A stretch of 64,000 nt of DNA from NCBI GenBank assembly GCA_026225945.1, contig JAMJFZ010004031.1, positions 5,574,001-5,638,000 on the forward strand, read 5' to 3'. The position numbers and the translations under genes are program-made. Shown in pieces: positions 26,401-41,400 of this stretch (positions are counted from its first letter, which is position 1; each line of letters opens with the position of its first letter). Source of the stretch: Cricetomys ansorgei. Lineage: Eukaryota > Chordata > Mammalia > Rodentia > Nesomyidae. The notes under the pieces were generated by a model. The model made no database searches, was not told the origin of the DNA, and saw only the letters and a list, made by a program, of their open reading frames with translations.

Positions 26401-29400
26401 GTGAGTGCTGAGAATGAAAACGGAGAAGGAACCCCGAGTGAAATCGTCATCGTGGCAAAGGACGACGTCGGTAAGCATCTCCCTGTGTGTCTTCGCTTCC
26501 TCCTTCCTGTCATCAGAAGGGCATGCTGGAACCCTGACACCCTGCTTACCAAATGTGTGGCCTTTTAGAACTAGAGTGATCTGAGTCGGTTGCCTAGGCT
26601 TAATAATTTCAATACAAGTAATTTGTCTCCGCTTTTTTTTTTTTTATAGTGGCTCCTGATCTTGACTTAAAGGATCTACCTGATCTATGCTACTTAGCTA
26701 AAGAAAACAGCAACTTCCGTCTTAAGATCCCCATAAAGGGCAAGCCAGCACCATCAGTGTCCTGGAAGAAAGGGGAAGATCCTCTAGCAGCTGACACAAG
26801 AGTCAGTGTCGAGTCAACTGCAGTCAATACAACCCTCATAGTGTATGATTGCCAAAAATCTGATGCTGGAAAATACACAATCACACTCAAGAATGTTGCT
26901 GGCACCAAGGAAGGCACTCTCTCCATAAAGGTTGTTGGCAAGCCTGGCATCCCCACCGGACCAATCAAATTTGATGAAGTCACAGCAGAAGCCATGACTT
27001 TGAAGTGGGGTCCTCCAAAGGATGATGGAGGTTCTGAAATCACCAACTACGTACTGGAGAAGAGAGATTCCGTGAATAACAAGTGGGTGACGTGTGCTTC
27101 GGCTGTCCAGAAAACCACCTTTAGAGTAACCAGACTTCATGAGGGCGTAGAATACACCTTCAGGGTCAGTGCTGAAAATAAATACGGCGTAGGAGAAGGC
27201 CTCAAGTCAGAGCCAATTGTTGCCAAACATCCATTTGGTGAGTAGGTTGAAGTCAAAGATAAAGCAACACATGGCTGTGTGGAGGTTCCTTTTTATAAAT
27301 CCTGTATTCTCTACCTTTCCCTAGATGTGCCTGATGCTCCCCCGCCTCCCACTATTGTGGATGTCAGACATGATTCAGTATCTCTAACATGGACTGACCC
27401 CAGAAAAACTGGTGGCTCCCCGATTACAGGTATTTAATGCACTCTTATTTTTATGTCAACGCTCTTTTCAAATATTTTGTTTGTAAACTTATTTGCATAG
27501 TCAATAGTCAACTTTTCTTTCCATATATACAAATTTTAATTTCATTGAAAAGCCCCTAATGTAACAATTCATCAAAGAAGTAATTTTTAGGCTGATATCT
27601 ACTATTTTTCAAAAGAAAAGGTAATGTTTATGTTTATTGCAAGAGAAAAACTGGCACCATGCCTAGATAAGCCACAGATAAATAACTGGGGTAAAGTGTG
27701 CATATGGATTGTAAACCAGGCTGTATACTCTCTATCTGAATTGGCTTGTTCATTGTCATTTGTAGGGTATCACATCGAATTCAAGGAAAGAAACAGCCTT
27801 CTGTGGAAGAGAGCCAACAAGACTCCTATAAGGATGAAAGATTTCAAAGTAACAGGATTAACTGAAGGTCTTGAGTATGAATTCCGAGTTATGGCTATCA
27901 ATCTAGCAGGAGTGGGCAAGCCAAGTCTGCCATCAGAGCCAGTAGTGGCCCTTGATCCAATTGGTAAGTCATTAATAAGGGAAATCCCAGGGGCTTGTGT
28001 TACCTGAAACGCTGGTGGTTTGTTTGATGGATTTTCTTTTCTGCTTTAGATCCTCCTGGAAAACCTGAGGTTATTAGTGTAACAAGGAATTCAGTGACTC
28101 TCATCTGGACAGAACCCAAATATGACGGCGGTCATAAATTAACGGGGTACATAGTGGAGAAGCGGGATCTGCCATCTAAGTCTTGGATGAAAGCCAACCA
28201 TGTCAATGTTCCAGACTGTGCCTTTACTGTAACTGACCTTGTTGAAGGTGGAAAATATGAATTCAGAGTCAGAGCAAAGAATACAGCCGGTGCTATCAGT
28301 GCTCCATCAGAGAGCACAGGAACCATTATCTGCAAGGATGAATACGGTAGGTGAAGCTTGTATTTTTCCCAATTAAAAGGCAGAAAATTAAACCTCCTTC
28401 ATCTTCTGACGAGTTTATTTTTCCTTTGCAGAGGCACCAACCATTGTTCTTGATCCCACAATTAAAGATGGGTTAACAGTCAAAGCGGGGGATACTATTG
28501 TTTTAAGTGCCATTAGCATTCTTGGCAAACCCCTTCCAAAGTCAAGTTGGTCCAAGGCAGGAAAAGATATCAGACCATCAGATGTCACTCAAATAACTTC
28601 AACCCCAACATCTTCTATGCTGACAGTCAAGTATGCCACAAGAAAGGATGCTGGTGAATACACCATCACTGCTACCAATCCTTTTGGCACAAAAGAGGAA
28701 CATGTGAAGGTATCAGTCCTTGATGTACCTGGTCCCCCAGGTCCCATTGAAATCAGTAATGTTTCTGCTGAAAAAGCAACACTTACATGGACACCTCCCT
28801 TGGAAGATGGAGGATCACCAATTAAGGCTTACATTCTCGAAAAGAGAGAAACCAGTCGGCTTTTGTGGACAGTGGTTTCTGAAGATATTCAGACTTGCAG
28901 GCATGTGGTTACCAAACTCATCCAAGGAAACGAATACCTCTTCCGTGTGTCAGCAGTAAACCATTACGGCAAAGGAGAACCCGTTCAGTCTGAACCTGTC
29001 AAAATGGTGGACAGATTTGGTAGGTAAAACTGTCCCTGCCGTAGCGGGTACCATGAAAGCATAGTACAGGAAATCAGGAATTTACCGCAAATCTGCTTCT
29101 GTTGCAGGTCCTCCTGGCCCGCCTGGAAAGCCAGAGATATCGAATGTCACTAAGAACACTGCTACTGTCAGTTGGAAGAGACCAACCGATGACGGCGGCA
29201 GCGAGATCACAGGGTATCACGTAGAGAGGAGGGAAAAGAAAGGCTTGCGATGGGTGAGAGCAACAAAAACACCAGTGTCAGATCTCAGGTGCAAAGTAAC
29301 CGGGCTGCAAGAAGGAAATACCTATGAATTCCGCGTCAGTGCAGAAAACAGAGCGGGGATCGGTCCACCTAGCGACGCCTCGAATCCTGTTCTGATGAAA

Positions 29401-32400
29401 GACGTTGCATGTTAGTATCTATCATCTTTTGTCAACACTGTTCATCTGAGCCTTCCAATATCTTATATAAAGTATCCAGAAACAAAACAGATTTTAACGT
29501 TTGCTTTTACACCTTTGTTTCTTTCGCTCAGATCCTCCAGGACCGCCTTCAAATGCACATGTCGCTGATACTACCAAGAAATCGGCTTCTTTAGCATGGG
29601 GCAAGCCTCATTATGATGGTGGGCTTGAAATCACTGGCTACGTGGTAGAGCATCAAAAAGTAGGAGACGATGCCTGGATAAAAGATACAACAGGAACTGC
29701 CCTCAGAATCACTCAGTTTGTTGTTCCTGATCTTCAGACTAAGGAAAAATACAATTTTAGAATTAGTGCCATCAATGATGCAGGTGTTGGAGAGCCAGCA
29801 GTGATTCCAAATGTTGAAATTGTAGAGAAAGAAATGGCTCCTGATTTTGAGCTAGATGCTGAGCTGAGAAGAACACTTGTGGTTAGAGCAGGACTCAGTA
29901 TTAGGATTTTTGTGCCAATTAAAGGTCGCCCGGCACCTGAAGTGACATGGACCAAAGATAATATCAACCTGAAGCACAGAGCCAACATCGAAAATACAGA
30001 GTCCTTTACTCTTCTCATTATCCCAGAATGTAACAGGTATGACACCGGTAAATTTGTGATGACCATTGAAAACCCAGCTGGGAAGAAGAGCGGCTTTGTC
30101 AACGTCAGAGTCCTAGACACACCAGGCCCTGTCCTTAACCTAAGACCTACGGATATCACAAAGGACAGCGTCACCCTACACTGGGACCTACCTCTGATAG
30201 ATGGGGGCTCACGTATAACGAACTATATTGTGGAGAAACGTGAAGCAACAAGGAAATCGTACTCCACAGTCACCACTAAGTGCCATAAATGTACATATAA
30301 AGTAACTGGCTTGACCGAAGGCTGTGAATACTTTTTCAGAGTGATGGCAGAGAATGAATATGGAATTGGTGAACCCACAGAAACTACAGAGCCTGTAAGA
30401 GCTTCTGAAGCACCGTTGCCCCCAGACAGCCTTAACATTATGGACATAACCAAGAGCACAGTCAGCCTGGCATGGCCCAAACCCAGGCATGATGGTGGCA
30501 GCAAGATCACTGGCTATGTGATTGAAGCCCAGAGAAAAGGGTCTGACCAGTGGACCCACATCACAACCGTGAAAGGGTTAGAATGCGTGGTGAGGAATCT
30601 AACTGAAGGAGAGGAATATACCTTCCAAGTGATGGCAGTAAACAGTGCAGGCAGAAGTGCCCCTAGAGAAAGCAGACCTGTCATCATCAAGGAACAGACA
30701 ATGCTTCCAGAGCTGGATCTCCGTGGCATCTATCAGAAGCTAGTCATTGCCAGAGCTGGTGACAATATCAAAGTTGAAATTCCAGTACTTGGTCGACCCA
30801 AGCCCACAGTTACATGGAAAAAAGGAGACCAAATTCTTAAACAGACACAGAGAGTTAACATTGAAAATACAGCAACTTCAACCATCTTAAATATCAATGA
30901 GTGTGTTAGAAGTGATAGTGGACCCTATCCGTTAACAGCAAAGAACACTGTAGGAGAGGTTGGTGATGTCATAACCGTTCAAGTCCATGATATCCCAGGA
31001 CCACCTACAGGACCAATCAAATTTGATGAAGTTTCATCTGACTTTGTAACTTTCTCTTGGGAGCCACCCGAGAATGATGGAGGTGTACCAATAAGCAATT
31101 ATGTAGTAGAAATGCGACAGACAGACAGTACTACATGGGTAGAGTTAGCAACTACTGTTATACGTACTACCTACAAAGCCACTCGCCTGACTACAGGAGT
31201 GGAGTATCAATTCCGTGTGAAAGCTCAAAATAGATACGGAGTTGGACCGGGTATCACATCTGCATCTGTCGTTGCTAACTATCCGTTTAAGGTGCCTGGG
31301 CCTCCTGGTACCCCTCAGGTTACCGCAGTCACCAAAGACTCAATGACAATTAGCTGGCATGAGCCACTTTCTGATGGTGGAAGCCCCATTTTAGGGTATC
31401 ACATTGAAAGGAAAGAACGAAATGGCATTGTCTGGCAGACTGTAAGCAAAGCATTAGTACCAGGCAACATTTTCAAATCAACTGGACTTACAGATGGCAT
31501 TGCTTATGAATTCCGAGTGATTGCAGAAAACATGGCAGGCAAGAGCAAACCGAGCAAGCCATCCGAACCAACGTTTGCTTTGGATCCCATTGACCCACCT
31601 GGGAAGCCAGTACCTCTAAACATTACTAGACACACAGTGACACTGAAGTGGGCTAAGCCTGAATATACCGGAGGCTTTAAAATTACAAGTTATGTAGTTG
31701 AAAAGAGGGACCTTCCTAATGGACGATGGCTGAAGGCCAACTTCAGCAACATTTTAGAGAACGAATTTACAGTCAGTGGCCTAACTGAAGATGCCGCCTA
31801 TGAGTTCCGTGTGATTGCCAAAAATGCTGCTGGTGCCATTAGCCCACCATCTGAGCCATCAGATGCCATCACATGCAGGGATGACCTTGAAGCACCGAGA
31901 ATAATGGTGGACGTTAAATTTAAGGATACCATCACGTTAAAAGCTGGTGAAGCATTCAAGCTGGAAGCTGATGTTTCAGGTCGCCCACCTCCAACAATGG
32001 AATGGACTAAAGATGGAAAGGAGCTGGAGGGCACAGCAAAATTAGAAATAAAAATTGCAGACTTCTCCACGCATCTGATAAACAAGGATTCATCCAGGAC
32101 GGACAGTGGGGCTTACATCCTGACAGCAACGAATCCTGGTGGCTTTGCCAAACACATTTTCAATGTCAAAGTTCTTGATAGACCAGGCCCACCTGAAGGA
32201 CCTTTAGCTGTATCTGACGTGACATCAGAAAAGTGTGTTCTGTCGTGGTTGCCTCCACTGGATGACGGAGGTGCCAAAATTGATCATTACATAGTACAAA
32301 AACGTGAGACCAGCAGGTTGGCATGGACAAACGTTGCCACAGAAGTCCAAGTGACAAAGCTGAAGGTCACTAAGCTCCTGAAAGGCAATGAATACATATT

Positions 32401-35400
32401 CCGTGTCATGGCTGTAAATAAATATGGAGTTGGCGAGCCACTAGAATCAGAGCCCATGCTTGCAGTGGATCCTTATGGACCCCCTGACCCACCCAAGAAC
32501 CCTGAGGTTACAGCCATCACCAAAGACTCCATGGTTGTTTGCTGGGGACATCCTGACTCTGATGGAGGAAGTGAAATCATCAATTATATTGTGGAACGGC
32601 GTGATAAAGCTGGCCAACGCTGGGTAAAATGCAACAAAAAGACTCTTACTGACTTGAGATATAAAGTGTCCGGACTGACAGAAGGACATGAATATGAGTT
32701 CAGAATTATGGCAGAAAATGCAGCTGGGGTCAGTGCACCAAGTGCTACCAGCCCATTTTATAAAGCTTGTGACACTGTGTTTAAACCTGGCCCACCGGGT
32801 AACCCACGTGTCCTTGACACAAGCAGGTCCTCCATTTCAATTGCGTGGAACAAACCTATCTATGATGGTGGCTCAGAAATCACTGGGTATATGGTTGAGA
32901 TTGCCCTGCCTGAAGAAGATGAATGGCAGGTTGTCACTCCACCAGCTGGGCTCAAGGCAACTTCCTATACCATCACCAACCTCACAGAGAATCAGGAATA
33001 TAAAATCCGCATCTACGCCATGAATTCTGAAGGACTTGGGGAGCCTGCCCTTGTTCCTGGAACTCCAAAGGCTGAAGAAAGAATGCTACCTCCAGAGATC
33101 GAACTGGATGCTGACTTACGCAAAGTCGTTACTATAAGAGCCTGTTGCACCCTGAGACTCTTTGTTCCCATCAAAGGGAGACCGGCGCCTGAGGTCAAGT
33201 GGACCCGAGAGCACGGAGAATCTTTGGATAAAGCTAGCATTGAATCCACAAGCTCTTACACACTGCTCATTGTTGGGAATGTGAACAGATTTGACAGTGG
33301 CAAGTACATATTAACTGTAGAAAACAGCTCAGGCAGCAAGTCTGCATTTGTCAATGTGAGGGTGCTAGATACACCAGGCCCTCCACAGAATCTAAAGATA
33401 AAAGAGGTCACGAAGACATCTGTCACGTTGACCTGGGAGCCTCCTCTCCTTGACGGAGGCTCAAAAATAAAGAACTACATTGTTGAAAAGCGAGAGTCCA
33501 CAAGAAAGGCGTATTCGACTGTGGCGACAAATTGCCATAAGACTTCCTGGAAGGTAGACCAGCTTCAAGAAGGCTGCAGCTACTATTTCCGGGTTCTCGC
33601 TGAAAATGAATACGGCATCGGCCTGCCCGCGGAAACAGCAGAGTCTGTGAAAGCGTCAGAACGACCTCTTCCTCCAGGGAAGATAACTTTAACAGATGTC
33701 ACAAGAAACAGCGTGTCTCTCTCTTGGGAGAAGCCCGAACACGATGGAGGCAGCCGGATTCTAGGCTACATTGTAGAGATGCAGAGCAAAGGCAGCGACA
33801 AATGGGCCACGTGTGCCACAGTGAAGGTCACAGAAGCTACCATCACTGGACTGATCCAGGGTGAAGAATACTCTTTCCGCGTTTCAGCGCAGAATGAGAA
33901 GGGCATCAGTGACCCCAGACAACTGAGTGTGCCAGTAATTGCTAAAGACCTTGTTATTCCACCAGCCTTCAAACTGCTCTTCAATACGTTCACTGTACTG
34001 GCAGGTGAAGACCTGAAAATTGATGTACCATTCATTGGGCGCCCTACACCAGCTGTCACCTGGCATAAAGATGATGTAGCACTGAAGCAGACAACTAGAG
34101 TGAATGCAGAAAGCACGGAGAACAATTCCCTACTGACTATAAAGGAAGCCTGCCGAGAAGACGTTGGACATTACACAGTTCAACTGACTAACTCAGCAGG
34201 TGAAGCTACAGAAACCCTTAATGTTATTGTTCTTGACAAACCTGGGCCTCCAACTGGACCAGTTAAAATGGATGAAGTGACAGCAGACAGTATCACTCTT
34301 TCCTGGGAACCACCAAAGTACGATGGAGGAAGTTCTATCAACAATTACATTGTAGAGAAACGGGACACATCCACAACCACCTGGCAAATTGTGTCAGCTA
34401 CGGTTGCAAGAACAACCATAAAGGCCTGCAGACTAAAGACTGGGTGTGAATATCAGTTTAGAATCGCTGCTGAAAACAGATATGGGAAGAGTACCTATCT
34501 CAATTCAGAGCCCGTTATTGCCCAGTACCCATTCAAAGTGCCAGGTCCACCTGGCACGCCATTCGTCACGCTTGCCTCCAAAGACAGCATGGAAGTACAG
34601 TGGCATGAGCCAGTCAGCGATGGGGGGAGCAGAGTCATTGGTTACCATCTAGAACGCAAGGAAAGAAACAGCATCCTCTGGGTCAAGTTGAACAAGACAC
34701 CTATTCCTCAAACCAAGTTCAAGACAACTGGCCTCGAAGAAGGCATTGAATATGAATTTAGAGTGTCTGCAGAGAACATTGTAGGCATTGGCAAGCCAAG
34801 TAAACCGTCAGAATGTTATGTAGCGCGTGACCCATGTGACCCACCAGGACGGCCAGAGGCAATCATTGTCACAAGGAATTCTGTGACTCTTCAGTGGAAG
34901 AAACCCACCTATGATGGTGGAAGCAAGATCACTGGTTATGTTGTTGAGAAGAAAGAACTGCCCGATGGCCGCTGGATGAAAGCCAGTTTTACAAATATCA
35001 TTGACACTCACTTTGAGGTAACTGGCCTAATTGAAGATCACAGATATGAGTTCCGAGTTATAGCACGAAATGCTGCAGGAGTGTTTAGCGAGCCCTCGGA
35101 AAGCACAGGGGCAATAACAGTGAGAGATGAGATAGAGCCGCCAAAAATAAGCCTGGACCCCAAATACAAAGACACGGTTGTGGTTCATGCCGGTGAGTCA
35201 TTCAAGATCGACGCAGATATATACGGCAAACCAATACCAACCACTCAGTGGATAAAGGGTGAGCAGGAGCTTTCAAGCACAGCTCGGATGGAAATAAAGA
35301 GCACCGACTTTGCCACCAGTCTCAGCGTCAAAGATGCAGTCCGCGTTGACAGTGGCAGTTACATCCTGAAGGCCAAAAATGTCGCAGGAGAGAGATCAGT

Positions 35401-38400
35401 TACTGTCAATGTCAAAGTTCTTGATAGGCCAGGACCACCTGAGGGACCTGTGGCCATATCAGGAGTTACAGCAGAAAAGTGCACACTGGCTTGGAAACCC
35501 CCACTTCAGGATGGTGGGAGTGATATCACAAATTATATTGTGGAAAGGCGAGAAACCAGCCGCCTAGTCTGGACTCTGGTGGATGCCAATGTGCAGACTC
35601 TCAGCTGCAAAGTCACGAAGCTTCTTGAAGGCAATGAGTATATTTTCCGCATCATGGCTGTGAACAAATACGGTGTCGGTGAACCTCTTGAATCTGAACC
35701 GTTAATTGCCAAGAATCCATTTGTAGTCCCGGATGCACCCAAAGCTCCAGAAGTGACAACCGTGACCAAAGACTCAATGATTGTCGTGTGGGAAAGGCCA
35801 GCATCTGACGGTGGCAGTGAAATCCTAGGCTACATTCTAGAGAAACGGGACAAAGAAAGCATAAGATGGACGAGGTGCCACAAGCGTCTAATCGGAGAGC
35901 TGCGCTTGCGAGTAACTGGGCTCCTAGAAAACCACAACTATGAATTTAGGGTCTCAGCCGAAAATGCTGCAGGACTTAGCGAACCAAGTCCCCCTTCTGC
36001 TTACCAAAAGGCCTGTGACCCCATTTATAAACCAGGCCCTCCAAACAACCCCAAAGTCATGGATGTTACCAGATCTTCAGTTTTCCTCTCTTGGAGCAAA
36101 CCCATATACGATGGGGGCTGTGAAATCCAAGGATACATTGTTGAAAAAATGTGATGTGAGTGTTGGCGAATGGACAATGTGTACACCACCAACTGGAATC
36201 AATAAAATGAATCTGGAAGTAGAGAAGCTGTTGGAAAAGCATGAATACAACTTCCGGATCTGTGCCATTAATAAAGCTGGAGTCGGAGAGCACGCTGATG
36301 TGCCCGGACCTGTAATGGTTGAAGAAAAACTTGAAGCACCAGATCTGGATCTTGACCTCGAACTCAGGAAAGTTATTAATATAAGGGCAGGTGGCTCCTT
36401 AAGGTTATTTGTTCCTATAAAAGGTCGTCCTACACCAGAAGTTAAGTGGGGGAAGGTAGATGGCGATATCCGAGATGCAGCTGTGATTGACGTCACTAGC
36501 AGCTTCACCTCTCTTGTCCTTGACAATGTCAATCGATACGATAGCGGAAAATACACTCTCACACTAGAAAACAGCAGCGGAACAAAGTCTGCCTTTGTGA
36601 CTGTGAGGGTCCTGGACACGCCAAGCCCACCCGTTAACCTGAAAGTCACAGAAATCACCAAAGACTCAGTATCAATCACATGGGAACCGCCTTTGTTGGA
36701 TGGAGGGTCGAAAATTAAAAACTACATTGTTGAGAAACGCGAAGCCACAAGAAAATCATATGCCGCCGTTGTAACAAACTGCCATAAGAATTCTTGGAAA
36801 ATCGATCAGCTCCAAGAAGGTTGCAGTTACTACTTTAGAGTCACCGCTGAGAATGAATATGGTATTGGCCTTCCTGCCCGCACTGCAGATCCAATCAAGG
36901 TTGCAGAAGTCCCACAACCTCCAGGGAAAATAACTGTGGATGATGTCACCAGAAACAGTGTCTCTCTGAGTTGGACAAAGCCTGAACATGATGGTGGCAG
37001 TAAAATCATCCAGTATATTGTGGAAATGCAAGCTAAAAACACCAATAAGTGGTCAGAGTGTGCCAGGGTGAAGTCTCTTGAGGCAGTCATTACCAACCTA
37101 ACTCAGGGAGAAGAATATCTTTTTAGAGTTGTTGCTGTAAATGAAAAAGGGAGAAGCGACCCTAGATCCCTCGCAGTTCCAATAGTCGCCAAAGATCTGG
37201 TCATTGAGCCAGACGTAAGACCAGCGTTCAGCAGTTACAGTGTACAGGTTGGCCAAGATTTGAAAATAGAAGTGCCAATTTCTGGACGCCCTAAACCAAC
37301 CATTTCCTGGACTAAAGATGGGGTGCCACTGAAGCAGACCACAAGAATCAATGTTACTGACTCCCTTGACCTCACCACACTCAGTATTAAAGAAACTCAT
37401 AAGGATGATGGTGGACAGTACGGGATCACAGTTGCCAATGTTGTTGGTCAGAAAACAGCAAGCATTGAAATTATAACTTTAGATAAACCTGATCCTCCAA
37501 AAGGGCCTGTTAAATTTGATGAAGTCAGTGCTGAGAGTGTTACGTTATCCTGGAACCCTCCCTTATATACAGGGGGCTGCCAAATTACCAATTACATTGT
37601 CCAGAAACGAGATACAACCACCACAGTCTGGGATGTCGTCTCTGCTACTGTTGCTAGAACTACACTCAAAGTAACCAAACTGAAAACTGGTACAGAATAC
37701 CAATTCAGAATATTTGCTGAAAACCGATATGGACAAAGCTTTGCCTTAGAGTCTGAGCCAGTTGTAGCTCAATATCCCTACAAAGAACCAGGCCCTCCAG
37801 GAACACCATTTGTCACGGCGATCACCAAAGACTCTATGGTTGTACAGTGGCATGAGCCAATCAACAATGGTGGAAGCCCAGTCATAGGTTACCACCTCGA
37901 GAGAAAGGAAAGAAATAGTATTTTGTGGACAAAAGTCAACAAAACTATTATTCACGATACCCAGTTTAAAGTATTGAACCTTGAAGAAGGCATTGAGTAT
38001 GAATTTAGAGTTTATGCTGAAAATATCGTTGGTATGGGCAAGGCGAGCAAGAATTCTGAATGCTATGTAGCCCGAGATCCCTGTGACCCCCCAGGAACCC
38101 CAGAAGCAATAATAGTTAAGAGAAATGAAATCACTCTACAGTGGACCAAACCTGTGTATGATGGTGGAAGTATGATTACAGGTTACATCGTAGAGAAACG
38201 GGATTTACCTGAGGGTCGCTGGATGAAAGCCAGCTTCACAAATGTCATTGAAACTCAATTCACTGTGTCAGGTCTTACTGAAGACCAAAGATATGAATTC
38301 AGAGTCATCGCAAAGAATGCAGCTGGTGCAATAAGTAAACCCTCCGACAGTACTGGACCAATAACTGCCAGGGATGAAGTTGAACTCCCACGAATTTCCA

Positions 38401-41400
38401 TGGATCCAAAATTCAGAGACACAATAGTGGTAAATGCTGGAGAAACATTCAGACTTGAGGCTGATGTCCATGGAAAGCCCCTACCCACCATCGAGTGGTT
38501 ACGAGGAGATAAGGAAATTGAAGAATCTGCTAGATGTGAAATAAAGAACACAGATTTCAAAGCTTTACTTATTGTAAAAGATGCCATTCGAATTGATGGA
38601 GGACAGTATATTCTGAGAGCCTCTAATGTTGCCGGTTCTAAGTCATTCCCAGTAAATGTGAAAGTGCTAGACAGACCAGGACCTCCAGAAGGGCCAGTTC
38701 AAGTTACTGGGGTCACATCTGAAAAATGCACTTTGGCCTGGTCCCCACCACTTCAGGATGGTGGCAGTGACATTTCTCACTATGTTGTTGAAAAGCGAGA
38801 AACTAGCCGACTCGCATGGACTGTGGTTGCTTCAGAAGTTGTCACTAATTCTCTGAAAGTTACCAAGCTCTTAGAAGGGAATGAATATATTTTCCGGATA
38901 ATGGCTGTCAACAAGTACGGTGTCGGGGAGCCTTTGGAATCCGCACCAGTACTCATGAAAAATCCATTTGTGCTTCCTGGACCACCAAAGAACTTGGAAG
39001 TCACGAACATTGCCAAAGACTCCATGACAGTCTGCTGGAATCGTCCAGACAGCGATGGTGGGAGTGAGATTATTGGTTACGTTGTAGAGAAGAGAGACAG
39101 GAGTGGCATTCGGTGGATAAAGTGCAATAAACGTCGCATTACAGATCTGCGGCTCAGGGTAACAGGGTTGACCGAAGACCATGAGTATGAATTCAGAGTC
39201 TCTGCCGAAAACGCTGCTGGAGTTGGAGAACCAAGTCCGGCTACCGTTTACTATAAGGCCTGTGATCCCGTGTTCAAACCTGGCCCACCCACCAATGCAC
39301 ACATTGTAGACACCACTAAAAATTCAATTACACTTGCCTGGGGCAAACCTATCTACGATGGTGGCAGTGAGATCCTGGGCTACCTCGTAGAAATCTGTAA
39401 AGCAGAAGAAGAAGAATGGCAAATAGTTACTCCACAGACTGGCTTGAGAGCCACTCGATTTGAAATTTCCAAACTCACCGAACACCAAGAATATAAAATA
39501 CGCGTCTGTGCCCTCAACAAAGTCGGCTTCGGTGAGCCTGCATCAGTTCCCGGCACTGTGAAACCAGAAGATAAACTGGAAGCGCCAGAACTTGACCTTG
39601 ACTCTGAGCTAAGGAAAGGGATTGTTGTAAGGGCTGGTGGGTCTGCCAGAATCCACATTCCATTCAAAGGTCGTCCAACACCTGAGATCACTTGGTCTAA
39701 AGAGGAAGGTGAATTCACAGACAAGGTCCAGATCGAGAAGGGAATTAACTTCACCCAACTCTCAATAGATAACTGTGACAGAAATGACGCCGGGAAATAC
39801 ATTCTCAAGTTGGAGAACAGCAGCGGATCGAAGTCAGCTTTTGTAACTGTGAAAGTACTTGACACCCCAGGACCTCCGCAGAATTTGGCTGTCAAGGAAG
39901 TGAGGAAAGACTCTGTCCTTCTGGTGTGGGAACCACCCATCATCGACGGCGGGGCGAAAGTCAAGAACTATGTAATTGACAAGCGCGAGTCAACCAGAAA
40001 AGCCTACGCAAACGTGAGCAGTAAATGCAGTAAAACAAGCTTTAAAGTTGAGAATCTGACGGAAGGAGCCATCTATTACTTCCGAGTCATGGCTGAGAAT
40101 GAGTTTGGAGTTGGTGTTCCGGTGGAAACAGCTGATGCTGTGAAAGCTTCTGAACCTCCTTCCCCGCCAGGAAAGGTAACCCTCACCGATGTGTCCCAAA
40201 CCAGTGCATCACTTATGTGGGAGAAACCTGAACATGATGGTGGCAGCAGGATCCTGGGCTATGTTGTTGAAATGCAGCCCAAAGGAACAGAAAAATGGAG
40301 TGTGGTGGCTGAATCCAAAGTCTGCAATGCAGTTGTCACTGGTCTGAGCTCTGGACAAGAATATCAATTCCGGGTCAAAGCTTACAACGAGAAAGGAAAA
40401 AGCGACCCTAGAGTGCTCGGCATTCCTGTCATCGCCAAGGACTTGACAATACAGCCTAGTTTTAAGCTGCCATTTAATACCTACAGTGTCCAAGCGGGAG
40501 AGGATCTGAAAATAGAAATTCCAGTCATAGGCCGACCAAGGCCTACAATTTCTTGGGCCAAAGATGGTGAGCCTCTTAAACAGACCACAAGAGTAAATGT
40601 TGAAGAGACAGCCACCGCGACTATCTTACACATTAAAGAAAGCAGCAAAGATGACTTTGGAAAGTACAGTGTCACAGCAACAAACAGCGCCGGCACAGCA
40701 ACAGAAAACCTCAGTATTATTGTTTTGGAAAAGCCTGGCCCTCCGGTTGGACCAGTGAAGTTTGATGAAGTTAGTGCAGATTTTGTGGTCATATCTTGGG
40801 AACCTCCAGCCTACGCTGGTGGATGCCAAATAAGCAACTACATTGTAGAGAAGCGAGACACTACCACCACCAACTGGCAGATGGTGTCCGCAACAGTTGC
40901 CAGAACCACCATTAAAATAAGCAAACTGAAAACAGGCGCTGAATACCAGTTCAGGATTTTTGCTGAGAACAGGTACGGAAAGAGTGCTCCCTTGGATTCT
41001 AAACCCGTTGTTGTGCAATATCCATTTAAAGAACCTGGACCGCCTGGAACCCCTTTTGTGACATCTGTCTCAAAAGATCAAATGCTCGTGCAATGGCATG
41101 AGCCAGTTAATGACGGAGGCAGCAAAGTCACTGGCTACCATCTTGAACAAAAGGAAAAGAACAGCATTCTCTGGGTCAAGTTGAATAAGATCCCCATCCA
41201 AGACACCAAGTTCAAAACAACCGGGCTGGATGAAGGGCTTGAGTATGAGTTCAGAGTCTCTGCGGAGAACATTGTGGGCATCGGCAAGCCTAGCAAAGTG
41301 TCAGAGTGCTATGTTGCTCGAGACCCGTGCGATCCACCTGGCCGTCCCGAAGCCATTGTCATTACAAGAAACAGCGTCACACTGAAATGGAAGAAACCTG

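Noticed and set aside
11353..36154. Titin as a processed or decayed pseudogene because of two frame breaks
   Set aside because: All introns and splice sites are intact, and only two single-base indels occur in about 44 kb of coding sequence.
36077..36679. Antisense reading frame of 200 codons opposite the giant exon
   Set aside because: It lies opposite strongly coding, repetitive titin sequence; similar antisense frames recur opposite other modules and show no independent protein features.
39380..39964. Antisense reading frame of 194 codons
   Set aside because: Shadow of the sense Fn3/Ig coding frame; it recurs at equivalent places in other super-repeats.
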